A program made the translations under genes and the position numbers. Positions 46,665 to 54,078 of a stretch of 64,000 nucleotides of DNA are shown in pieces; position 1 is the stretch's first letter; every line of letters begins with the position of its first letter. The stretch lies in assembly GCA_013153495.1 (NCBI GenBank), contig JAADEH010000006.1, forward strand, positions 1-64,000, given 5' to 3'. The notes beneath the pieces are model-generated. The model made no database searches and had not been told where the DNA came from. It was given only the letters and a program-made list of their open reading frames with translations. The DNA comes from Aquificota bacterium (GTDB taxonomy: Bacteria; Aquificota; Aquificia; Aquificales; Aquificaceae).

Positions 46665-47945
46665 TTAATTTATCCTGCTCGCTATCTCCTTTGCATACTC
46701 GATGGTGGAAACAGCCTTTGCTTCTATTCCCTGCTTCTGGAAACCGCTCGCTATGTCGGGGGTTCCCACTCTGTCCTCAAAGGTTTTCCTGACCGCGTCG
46801 TATATGTTCTGTGCAGCCTCTTTCCAGCCGAGGTATTCGAGCATCATGGCTCCCGAAAGGGTGATGGAGAGAGGATTGGCTATGCCTTTACCTGCTATGT
46901 CCCAGGCTGTTCCGTGGGTGCTTTCAAAGAGGGCATACCCGTCCCCTATGTTTCCGCTGGGAACAAATCCGGGTCCTCCTATGAGAGCAGCGGCAAGGTC
47001 GGAAACATAATCCCCGTTGAGGTTCTCTGCAATTATCACGTCCCAGGCATCGGGTCTGAGAACCAACTGCATGAGCATCTGGTCCGTTATAACCTTCACA
47101 AGCTTTACCTGTCCATCTCCCGGCTCTGCCTCCGGGTCTGTGATTACTTTGCCTTTGAATTCCGGTTCCTCTGCCACCTCAAAAGCCCAGTTTATAAAAG
47201 CTCCCTCGGTTGCCTTCATTATGTTTCCTTTTCCTATGACCGCAACGTTCTTGCGGTTGTTCTCAAGAGCGTATCTCAGAGCTTTGCGAACGTGTCTCTT
47301 GGTTTTGAACTCGCTCATGGGCTTTACGGTTATCCCCACATCCTCGGGGAAACCGCTTTCCTTTGCTCCCATCTCCTTTATGAGGAACTCCCTCACTTTT
47401 TTGGCTTCTTCCGTGCCCGAGAAAAACTCTATACCCGCATAAACATCGTCGGTGTTTTCCCTGAAGACCACTACATCAACCCTCTGGGGGTCGGGAATAG
47501 GTGTAGGCTGTCCCATCCAATAGACGGGACGAACCGCAGAGTAAAAGTCGAAGGCACGTCTGAGGGCGGAGTTTATGGACTTTACCCCCTTGCCTACCGG
47601 CGTCCCGAGGGGACCTTTTATGCCCACAACCGCTTCCTTTAAGAAGTCGAGGGTTTCTTGGGGGAGCCTTTCCCCTAATTTCTCCTCGGCTTTGTCTCCT
47701 GCGAGAACCTCGACCCAGATTATCTTCTTGCTGTCCCCGTATGTCTTTTCAACCGCAGCGTTTACCACGTGTATCATCGCTGGGGTTATCTCGGGTCCTA
47801 TGCCGTCCCCCTCTATGTAGGGAATTATAGGCTTGTCCGGGACAGAAAGGGTTTTGTCCTCGTTGAGCCTTATGAACTCTCCCTCTGCGGGGGTTTGAGC
47901 TTTTCCTTCCCAGGGATAGACATTGTCAGCCTTCAGGTTTTCCAT
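46665..47945 (-). CDS. icd: Isocitrate dehydrogenase (reductive TCA context)
   Basis: Reduces oxalosuccinate to isocitrate in the reductive TCA cycle, or runs oxidatively. From ATG 47945 it is 426 residues; a longer frame to 48005 is open, but GGAGGAG lies just before the ATG at 47945 and the upstream codons cover the promoter. The substrate loop is S-I-N-S-A-L-R-R, and NTDDVYAG and STHGTAWDIAGKGIANP match IDH. The promoter at 47977-48005 is near-consensus. Confidence 0.93.
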   Translation of the reverse strand: MENLKADNVYPWEGKAQTPAEGEFIRLNEDKTLSVPDKPIIPYIEGDGIGPEITPAMIHVVNAAVEKTYGDSKKIIWVEVLAGDKAEEKLGERLPQETLDFLKEAVVGIKGPLGTPVGKGVKSINSALRRAFDFYSAVRPVYWMGQPTPIPDPQRVDVVVFRENTDDVYAGIEFFSGTEEAKKVREFLIKEMGAKESGFPEDVGITVKPMSEFKTKRHVRKALRYALENNRKNVAVIGKGNIMKATEGAFINWAFEVAEEPEFKGKVITDPEAEPGDGQVKLVKVITDQMLMQLVLRPDAWDVIIAENLNGDYVSDLAAALIGGPGFVPSGNIGDGYALFESTHGTAWDIAGKGIANPLSITLSGAMMLEYLGWKEAAQNIYDAVRKTFEDRVGTPDIASGFQKQGIEAKAVSTIEYAKEIASRIN

Positions 47946-47976
47946 TTTCTCCTCCGCTTTGCAAAGAGTGCTAAAA

Positions 47977-48005
47977 ATTTTATTGGAGTGCCCGGGTAGT
48001 GTCAA
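47977..48005 (-). promoter_or_regulatory. Sigma70-type promoter of icd
   Basis: On the minus strand TTGACA occupies 48005-48000 and TAAAAT occupies 47982-47977, spacer 17. The -10 lies 32 bases upstream of the icd ATG. This is one of the two best promoters in the window (the other is clpB). The palindrome at 48011-48027 lies just upstream of the -35. Confidence 0.78.
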
Positions 48006-48010
48006 GTTTT

Positions 48011-48027
48011 TTAAAACAATGTTTTAA
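48011..48027. promoter_or_regulatory. Palindrome TTAAAAC-AAT-GTTTTAA, candidate IclR operator
   Basis: Perfect 7-bp inverted repeat with 3-base spacer in the icd-iclR gap. The form resembles operators of IclR-family proteins such as KdgR (GAAAC-N3-GTTTC-like). It ends 30 bases before the iclR ATG and starts 6 bases upstream of the icd -35, a position suited to activation of icd and repression of iclR. Confidence 0.55.
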
Positions 48028-48056
48028 GTCTGTTAGAGTGATAAAATAAACCTCAC

Positions 48057-48716
48057 ATGAAGGCTTTGGAGAAGACCTTGGACGTTCTTGACTTTTTGAT
48101 GGAAAGAGGGATTGCGGGCGTTACCGAAATAAGCAACGAACTCAACCTTAACAAAAACAACGTCTTTCGCATACTCGTTACCTTGGAAGAGCACAAGCTC
48201 GTAGAGAAGGAAGAGGAAACGGAAAAGTATAAGCTCTCCACAGGCTGTGTAGTTTTAGGATACGGATTTATTCACAAGCACCCGCTCACTAAGTTGTCCA
48301 TACCTATCTTGAAGAACCTTCGGTTTAAACTGGGAGAGACCATAAACCTTGCAATGTTAGACGACAAACAGCAGTTCGTCATATACATAGCTTCCGAAGA
48401 GACCATAAAACCTGTAAAGGTAAAGCCCAGGATAGGCAGAAGATACGGTATAAACAGCCCTGTCAGCTCCGCAAAGGCTATAAAGAAAGCGCTCAGAGGT
48501 GAAGCGGGCTTCGTCTTTGACCACGAATACGACGACAAAAACGGCGTTTCCGGCGGAGCCTGCGTTATAAGGGATTACAAGGGAAGACCCATAGCGGCGG
48601 TGGAAGTTCTCGCACCCCTATACAGGATGCCCCTTTCAAAGATAGAGAGCGACATAAAACCTCTACTCGAAGAGGCGGCGCTCGACATATCCCTCACCCT
48701 CGGATACTGGGATTAG
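48057..48716 (+). CDS. IclR-family transcriptional regulator, divergent from icd
   Basis: A 219-residue regulator: N-terminal winged helix (residues 1-65; GIAGVTEISNELNLNKNNVFRIL) and C-terminal ligand-binding domain (about 75-215) with the typical VSSAKAIKKAL and CVIRDYKGRPIAAVEV segments. A TAAAAT at 48042-48047 lies only 9 bases before the ATG, so the mRNA could be leaderless. Its likely targets are icd and itself through the palindrome at 48011. The effector is unknown; a TCA-cycle metabolite would fit. Confidence 0.9.
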   Translation: MKALEKTLDVLDFLMERGIAGVTEISNELNLNKNNVFRILVTLEEHKLVEKEEETEKYKLSTGCVVLGYGFIHKHPLTKLSIPILKNLRFKLGETINLAMLDDKQQFVIYIASEETIKPVKVKPRIGRRYGINSPVSSAKAIKKALRGEAGFVFDHEYDDKNGVSGGACVIRDYKGRPIAAVEVLAPLYRMPLSKIESDIKPLLEEAALDISLTLGYWD

Positions 48717-49480
48717 AGCTTACCAAGCCTTTTAGACAATTCCTGTGCGGCGCAGACGGTAACCTCCTTGAATTTCCCCAAGAGGAGTTCCTCCGGAACT
48801 CTGTATGCGGGAGCCACCACGCTTACCGTGTAATTCACCTTCCCCGCATAGTCGAAAACGGGAGCCGCAACGCTCACCACGTCCTCCTCGTATTCCCCCA
48901 TATTTACGGAAAAACCTTCCTTCTTTATCCTCTTTATCTCGTCCCTTATTTCCTCCGGAGTCTTCGTCTTCTCGGTGTATTTTATCCACTTAACTTTCCT
49001 GAAGTAGTCTTCAACTTCTCTCTCGTCGAAGTTGGCAAGAAATATCTTTCCCGAAGCGGAAGCATACATAGGCAGAACCCTTCCGAACCTCGAAAGTATC
49101 CCCACCTCCTTTTCCACTTCGTGCTTTTCTATGTATAGAACCTCGTATCCTATCCTCGTGGTGAGGTATGCGTTTTCCTTGAGTTTTTCCACAACATCCT
49201 TGAGTATTGGTTTCGCAAGGTTCCTGACGTCCAAGTGCTGAAAGTAAGCCCTTCCCAGCTCGAAGCACTTGACCCCGAGCATGTATTTGCCGGACTCCTC
49301 CTGATAGCTGAGCCACTCCCTATCCACGAAAGTTTCCAGAATTCTCTCTATCCTCTCCGCTTTCAGACCCGTCTCTTTCTGCAGGGACTCTATGCTGTGA
49401 GGCTCCTTCTCTATCAAAAACAGGATACGCAGAGCGTAATCTACGTTTTGTATAAGGTAAAAGCTCTTATCCCTGTGCAT
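48713..49480 (-). CDS. Second IclR-family transcriptional regulator
   Basis: A 255-residue regulator with an N-terminal winged helix (YALRILFLIEKEPHSIESLQKETGLKAERIERIL) and an IclR effector domain (VAAPVFDYAGKVNYTVSVVAP). It converges on the first IclR gene, overlapping by 4 bases, and diverges from purA with 44 bases between starts. A TATAAT on its strand lies upstream of its ATG. The target is not evident, since no palindrome like that at 48011 was seen nearby. Confidence 0.88.
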   Translation of the reverse strand: MHRDKSFYLIQNVDYALRILFLIEKEPHSIESLQKETGLKAERIERILETFVDREWLSYQEESGKYMLGVKCFELGRAYFQHLDVRNLAKPILKDVVEKLKENAYLTTRIGYEVLYIEKHEVEKEVGILSRFGRVLPMYASASGKIFLANFDEREVEDYFRKVKWIKYTEKTKTPEEIRDEIKRIKKEGFSVNMGEYEEDVVSVAAPVFDYAGKVNYTVSVVAPAYRVPEELLLGKFKEVTVCAAQELSKRLGKL

Positions 49481-49524
49481 CCTTTAGCTCCATATTATAC
49501 AATTAGAAGTTCGGAGCCTATTCC

Positions 49525-50826
49525 ATGGACAGGAAACTCGTTATACTCGGAGCACAGTGGGGAGACGAAGGCAAAGGAAAGATAGTTGACCTTCTCTCCG
49601 AAAACTACGACATAACCGTCAGGTATCAGGGGGGGAGCAACGCAGGACACACCGTAATAGCCAACGGTGAGAAGTTCATACTCCACCTATTGCCCACAGG
49701 AATACTCCACCCCCACGTTGTAGGTGTTATAGCCCAAGGAATGGTGGTTGACCTCGAAGTCCTCGACAAGGAGCTTGAAAATCTCAAGTCCAAGGACATC
49801 CCTTACGAAGGAAGGCTCATAGTGAGCGACAGGGCACATCTCGTTCTCCCCTACCACAAACTCCTGGACCAGCTCTTCGAGAAAAAGTCCGGCATAGGAA
49901 CGACCCTCAGAGGAATAGGACCCGCATACATGTTCAAGTTCGGCAGAAAAGGTATAAGGCTCTGCGACCTCTCCGACGAAAAAAAGTTTAAAAGCCTCCT
50001 CGAGGAAAACGTCGAGTTCGTCAACGACCTGTGCGAAAAGGTTTTCCGTGAAAGGAGCAACCTCGAGGTTAATGAAATTTTTGAAAGGACCCTTCGGGTG
50101 TTTGAAAAGTATAAGGAATTCGTAGGAGACGTGAGCAGGTTTCTGCTCGGAACCGACAAGACCATCCTCTTCGAAGGTGCTCAGGGAACTATGCTCGACA
50201 TAGATATGGGGACTTACCCCTTTGTTACATCCTCCAATTCCTCCGCTCTCGGACTTGCCAACGGAACGGGACTCTCTCCCAAATACTTCTCGGACGCATA
50301 CCTGTTAGGAATTGCCAAGGCATACACTACGAGAGTAGGTGGTGGACCATTCCCCACGGAGCTTAAAGGTGAAGAGGGAGACAGGCTCAGGGACCTGGGG
50401 GGAGAATACGGCTCTACCACCGGAAGACCCCGCAGGTGCGGATGGCTCGACCTCGTGGCACTCAAATACGCAAAGGAAATAAACTCCTTCGACGGACTTA
50501 TAATTACGAAGCTGGACGTCCTCGACACCTTTGATGAAATAAAAGTGTGCGTCGCTTACGAGCTTGAGGGTGAGAGGATAGAACACTTCCCCGCATCTTC
50601 CAAAATCCTGGAAGAGGTAAAGCCCATATACGAGACCCTTAAAGGCTGGAAAAAAAGCACCAAAGGTATAAGAGACAGGGAAGACCTCCCACCGCAGGCT
50701 ATGGAATACATACGCTTTATAGAGGAGTTCACGGGAGTTCCTGTTATAATGCTCTCCACCGGTCCCAAAAGGGAAGAATTCGTATGGCTCAGGGAACCCC
50801 AAAGGACAAAAGTGAGCTATTCATAA
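49525..50826 (+). CDS. purA: Adenylosuccinate synthetase
   Basis: Condenses IMP and aspartate with GTP to adenylosuccinate. The N-terminal GAQWGDEGKGKIVD P-loop, GGSNAGHTV, and VGGGPFPTEL match PurA; 433 residues is normal. It overlaps the following membrane-protein ORF by 43 bases in another frame. Confidence 0.96.
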   Translation: MDRKLVILGAQWGDEGKGKIVDLLSENYDITVRYQGGSNAGHTVIANGEKFILHLLPTGILHPHVVGVIAQGMVVDLEVLDKELENLKSKDIPYEGRLIVSDRAHLVLPYHKLLDQLFEKKSGIGTTLRGIGPAYMFKFGRKGIRLCDLSDEKKFKSLLEENVEFVNDLCEKVFRERSNLEVNEIFERTLRVFEKYKEFVGDVSRFLLGTDKTILFEGAQGTMLDIDMGTYPFVTSSNSSALGLANGTGLSPKYFSDAYLLGIAKAYTTRVGGGPFPTELKGEEGDRLRDLGGEYGSTTGRPRRCGWLDLVALKYAKEINSFDGLIITKLDVLDTFDEIKVCVAYELEGERIEHFPASSKILEEVKPIYETLKGWKKSTKGIRDREDLPPQAMEYIRFIEEFTGVPVIMLSTGPKREEFVWLREPQRTKVSYS

Positions 50827-51218
50827 AGAGAGCGAAGCAGTTCAACCTCTCCTTTATAGTCTCCATAACCGTTATGTTCCTCGTGTCCGCTCTCATGCAC
50901 AACTTCTTCTCTATGCCCGTTGCACCTAAGCTCCTTACATACATCTACGCTATAGAACTCGGAACAGCCCTCATAAGCTACGCTGTTGCCTTTTTCGTTA
51001 GAAAGAAGATGCTTCCCGTAAAGATTTCCGAGGATATATACTGGAGCTACACCGCAGTCAGACGGTATTTCTGGAGCTATGTTCTTCTGTGCCTTCCCTT
51101 CGGGATAGCGTTCCTCTTTTACCTGTTTGCGGGAAACCTCTCCGCTCTGCTACTTGGATACCTTCTTTCCCTGCTCGGTTTAATCCTTTTCAGACCCCGA
51201 AGGGGTGATGTGGTTTGA
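50784..51218 (+). CDS. Small membrane protein overlapping purA
   Basis: A 144-residue protein with four hydrophobic helices (about 24-42, 50-68, 90-110, 115-135) and a basic C-terminus (RPRRGD). Start ATG 50784 overlaps purA by 43 bases; it may begin later. No family recognised. Its last 42 bases (51177-51218) are repeated as an imperfect direct repeat at 51852-51894, on the other side of a toxin-antitoxin pair. Confidence 0.7.
   Translation: MAQGTPKDKSELFIKRAKQFNLSFIVSITVMFLVSALMHNFFSMPVAPKLLTYIYAIELGTALISYAVAFFVRKKMLPVKISEDIYWSYTAVRRYFWSYVLLCLPFGIAFLFYLFAGNLSALLLGYLLSLLGLILFRPRRGDVV
51177..51218 (+). repeat. Direct repeat, left copy, flanking the toxin-antitoxin pair
   Basis: 42 bases from GGTTTAAT to the TGA of the membrane-protein gene. 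The right copy is at 51852-51894 (43 bases), about 80 percent identical by eye, both ending in a start/stop-like ATGTGGT-TGA pattern. See the finding on insertion. Confidence 0.65.
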
Positions 51219-51265
51219 GAATACTTAATGACAAGTCTTATTAATTGCATTATATTCAAAATCCG

Positions 51266-51490
51266 ATGAGGTTTGAAGACAGAATAGAGATGAGACCTGA
51301 TGTGCTTTGCAACAAGCCCTTTATAAAAGGAACAAGAATATCTGTGGAATTTATACTTGAGCTTTTGGCTAACGGGTGGGATTTTGAGGAAATTATCGAA
51401 AATTATCCTCAGCTTACAAGAGAAGATATATTAGCTTCCATTGAATATTCCCTGAATGTCCTTAAAAGTCAAAAGGCATATGCACCTTGA
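51266..51490 (+). CDS. DUF433 antitoxin-like protein
   Basis: A 74-residue protein from ATG 51266. It has the DUF433 pattern CNKPFIKGTRISVEFILELLANGWDFEEIIENYPQLTREDI, a small helix-turn-helix-like fold found as antitoxin beside DUF5615 PIN-like toxins. It overlaps the toxin by 4 bases. The pair is AT-rich. A TTG at 51245 in the same frame is a possible extension. Confidence 0.85.
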   Translation: MRFEDRIEMRPDVLCNKPFIKGTRISVEFILELLANGWDFEEIIENYPQLTREDILASIEYSLNVLKSQKAYAP

Positions 51491-51840
51491 AGTGGCTTGC
51501 AGACGAAAATATACCTATAAAAGTCGTTAATAAACTCAGACAAGAGGGGTTTGACATTATTAGGATAGACGAGATAAAGCCCGGCTTAAGCGATAAACAG
51601 GTCATAGAAATTGCAGTTAAAACTTCACTGGCAGTTATAACCTTTGACAAAGATTTTGGAAAGCTTATTTATCGGGAAGGTTATAAGGTTGAAGCTGTTG
51701 TCCTACTCAGATTTAGCCCCAAAGGTGTAGATGTCATTTTTCAGAGGGTAAAGAGTTTGCTCAGTAAGGATATGAACCTGAAAAATTGTTTTGTTGTGGT
51801 TGGAGAGAAAAAACTAAGAGTTAGAAGGCTAAGACCTTAA
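51487..51840 (+). CDS. DUF5615 PIN-like toxin (TTG start)
   Basis: A 117-residue putative ribonuclease toxin. It begins KWLADENIPIKVVNKLRQEG, the DUF5615 signature (D-E-N-I-P), followed by DII and VITFDKDFGKL, giving the PIN-domain acidic residues. The start is TTG at 51487, coupled to the antitoxin stop (TTGA). Type II toxin-antitoxin organisation is inferred from order and family. Confidence 0.85.
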   Translation: MKWLADENIPIKVVNKLRQEGFDIIRIDEIKPGLSDKQVIEIAVKTSLAVITFDKDFGKLIYREGYKVEAVVLLRFSPKGVDVIFQRVKSLLSKDMNLKNCFVVVGEKKLRVRRLRP

Positions 51841-51851
51841 GAAGCCTATGT

Positions 51852-51894
51852 GGTTTAATTATTCTCAGACCCAGAAGGGGGGAATGTGGTATGA
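51852..51894 (+). repeat. Direct repeat, right copy, flanking the toxin-antitoxin pair
   Basis: 43 bases from GGTTTAAT to the ATGA of the DUF465 start, an imperfect copy of 51177-51218. It carries the GGGGGGAATGTGGT Shine-Dalgarno region of the downstream gene. Confidence 0.65.
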
Positions 51895-52118
51895 ACAGAG
51901 AGGAAATTGTTAAGAAGCTCTACGAAGAGGACCCTCAGTTTAGGGAGTGGAAGGACAAACACGACGAGCTGGATAAACAGATAGCTAAGATGGAAAAGCA
52001 CCATCCCATGACTCACGACCTCGAGCTTGAGATAGAGAAGCTCAAGAAGGAAAAGCTATACTACAAGGACATGATGGAGCAGAAGCTACAGGAAGAGCTT
52101 AAGAAGCGTAGCGGGTAG
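51891..52118 (+). CDS. DUF465 (YdcH-like) protein
   Basis: A 75-residue helical protein. The H-D-E-L-D-K-Q-I-A-K-M-E pattern followed by EIEKLKKEKLYYKDMM fits the DUF465 family of small helical-hairpin proteins. Function unknown in the family. It probably once overlapped the membrane-protein stop by ATGA before the toxin-antitoxin pair came between them. It overlaps the convergent queC-like gene by 20 bases. Confidence 0.85.
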   Translation: MNREEIVKKLYEEDPQFREWKDKHDELDKQIAKMEKHHPMTHDLELEIEKLKKEKLYYKDMMEQKLQEELKKRSG

Positions 52119-52707
52119 GGTCGGGAATACCTGCTTCGACAAAGGCTTCTTTTCTTTCCATACACTTTTCACACTTTCCGCAGTGGATACCGTTTACGGG
52201 TTTTATGCACGAGAAGGTAAGCTGTAGAGGGATAATGTCTTTGAAGCGGTTTATAATCTCCCCCTTCTCCATACTCATGAATGGAGTCTCCACCCTGAAC
52301 TCCTCCCTAAGCCCGGTGGATATTAATCTTTCCATGGTGTCAAAGTAATCCCTGTTATTGTCCGGAAAGGGATATATACCCAAACTCCCCACCGCAACCC
52401 TTTTTATACCTCTCCTTACCGCTACCGAGGTTATTGCGGACACTAAGAAGAAGTTTCTCAGGGGTATCTCTAAACTTCCCTCCTTTCTCACCCCCTTGAG
52501 GAAGACCACCCTTATGGGGAGAAGGTTTTTATAACTCTTCTTAAGATTGAGCCAGAGCTTTTGAGCGCAGGAGTATTCGGTGATCTCCCAAGAAAACCCG
52601 CACCTGACATAAACGGGTAGGGTTAAGAACTTTAACCTACAGTAGTGAGCTAAGAGACACGAACTTTCCACACCACCGCTGAAGAGAACCGCAACCTTCT
52701 CTCTCAC
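52099..52707 (-). CDS. queC: QueC-like 7-cyano-7-deazaguanine synthase (PP-loop, zinc)
   Basis: ATP-dependent conversion of CDG to preQ0, precursor of queuosine. The PP-loop is FSGGVESS, where QueC normally has SGG-x-DS; here E replaces D. The zinc site is C-x8-C-x2-C-x2-C (CIKPVNGIHCGKCEKC). At 202 residues it is slightly short. A divergent paralogue is possible. It overlaps the SDR gene by 4 bases. Confidence 0.78.
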   Translation of the reverse strand: MREKVAVLFSGGVESSCLLAHYCRLKFLTLPVYVRCGFSWEITEYSCAQKLWLNLKKSYKNLLPIRVVFLKGVRKEGSLEIPLRNFFLVSAITSVAVRRGIKRVAVGSLGIYPFPDNNRDYFDTMERLISTGLREEFRVETPFMSMEKGEIINRFKDIIPLQLTFSCIKPVNGIHCGKCEKCMERKEAFVEAGIPDPTRYAS

Positions 52708-53462
52708 CCTATACCTCTCACTCCGGAACCCGCTATGTGCCGACCGCTGTCGAGCATTATCACCTCACCCGTTATGCTTTCCGCAGACAGCAGGAAGTTG
52801 AGAAGCCCCCTTACATCTTCCAAAGAGACTTCCCTTTTTAGGGGTGTGCTACCGAGTATTTTTTTCCACTCTTCATCGCTCAGACCTTCAGCCTTGAGGG
52901 TGGGTCCGAGGGCTATGCAGTTAACGAGCACGTGGGGAGCGAACTCCTTTGCAAGAACCCTAACCGCTGTGTGGAGTGCACCCTTTGCAAGGAAGTAAGC
53001 GGAGTAATCTTTATAGGGAGTGTGCTCTACAGCCCAGTCTCCGAAGGCTACAATTCTCCCCTTTACATCTCCTTCGTTTTTAAGCATAAGTTCGTAGGCT
53101 TTTTGGGAAATAAAAAAGAAGGCTTCCGCTATGGGAACGAAATGGTCGTATAGGTCTTCTCTGCGAACCGAGCTTATGGGTGTTTTTCTGTATGGTGAGG
53201 CAAGGTGAATAAAGGCATCCAACCTACCGAAGTGTTTGTAGGTTTCCTCTACAACCTCAGAAAAGCTTTCTGGGTTGGATAAATCACGCTTGAGAGCTAA
53301 TACCCTTTTCCCGAGCTTGTTTCCGTAGCCTTCTATTTCCCGAGCTTCTTTTTCCGAACTCAGATAAACAACCGAGAGGTTGTATCCTCTATATAAAAGC
53401 TCTTTAGCTACTTCCTTCCCTACTCTCTTTATCCCCGTTATCAGAGCTACCTTTTCCATCAC
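52704..53462 (-). CDS. SDR-family oxidoreductase, pteridine-reductase-like
   Basis: A 252-residue short-chain dehydrogenase. The cofactor motif reads TGIKRVG, the TGxxxRxG form used by pteridine reductases and FolM; the catalytic Tyr/Lys appear in YSAYFLAKGALH. The C-terminus MLDSGRHIAG is similar to the family. Substrate not fixed. It overlaps the upstream lipoprotein by 59 bases, an unusually long overlap, and queC by 4. Confidence 0.8.
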   Translation of the reverse strand: MMEKVALITGIKRVGKEVAKELLYRGYNLSVVYLSSEKEAREIEGYGNKLGKRVLALKRDLSNPESFSEVVEETYKHFGRLDAFIHLASPYRKTPISSVRREDLYDHFVPIAEAFFFISQKAYELMLKNEGDVKGRIVAFGDWAVEHTPYKDYSAYFLAKGALHTAVRVLAKEFAPHVLVNCIALGPTLKAEGLSDEEWKKILGSTPLKREVSLEDVRGLLNFLLSAESITGEVIMLDSGRHIAGSGVRGIG

Positions 53463-54057
53463 GCACCTTGAACTTAAATTCCGCTACTCTGTAGGCTTCC
53501 CCTATTCTATAGCCTAACTTCAGGGTCAATCTATTAACCTCGTCAGGTAGTTTCTGGAAATACACAAACCCCTTTAACTTTCTTCCCGGAAGGACCCTAC
53601 CGGGTATAAAGGCTTTGTTTATAACGTCCTCAACATCGGTGTATATTGGGGTGCCTACGGTCCAACCCACGCCGTAATGGGGAGTCCCTACACCTATACC
53701 GACACCTACTCCTACCCCTGTATCCCCTCGAGCCACCTCAGCTGCGTCTTTGGGGTCAAGAGCGTTATACTGATTTCCCCTATCGTCAATCAGGAATATG
53801 TCTTCCCTTCGAACCTCAATCACTTCCCGCCCTTTATTCCTTATCTCCACATACAGAGGAAGGAGGAGGTCGTCAAGGTCGGAGGGATACCCTTCCCAAG
53901 CGTTGGCTTTTACAAAAATTTTCACCCGCTCATCTTCGTAAACCGCCGAATAATTCCGCTCATCGACTTTCACCCCGTTTCCTACGGGAACGAGAACCTT
54001 CTGAGAGCAGGATAAAAGAACCAAAAGTGCCCCCACCAAAACCCATAACTTTCTCAT
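53404..54057 (-). CDS. Lipoprotein with Gly/Val-rich segment
   Basis: A 217-residue predicted lipoprotein; signal peptide with lipobox LLSC (C17). The middle carries GVGVGVGIGVG with a hydrophobic/Gly pattern that could be membrane-inserting or a beta turn region, and the second half is beta-rich (KGFVYFQKLPDEVNRLTLKLGY). No family recognised. It follows the copper-type receptor by 21 bases on the same strand, so both may belong to one transcript. Confidence 0.75.
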   Translation of the reverse strand: MRKLWVLVGALLVLLSCSQKVLVPVGNGVKVDERNYSAVYEDERVKIFVKANAWEGYPSDLDDLLLPLYVEIRNKGREVIEVRREDIFLIDDRGNQYNALDPKDAAEVARGDTGVGVGVGIGVGTPHYGVGWTVGTPIYTDVEDVINKAFIPGRVLPGRKLKGFVYFQKLPDEVNRLTLKLGYRIGEAYRVAEFKFKVRDGKGSSDNGDKESREGSS

Positions 54058-54078
54058 AATGAAATTAAATTAGCGCTT

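Noticed and set aside
46914-47642. 242-residue ORF on the plus strand
   Set aside because: It is antisense to icd, whose motifs are clear, and has no recognisable domain.
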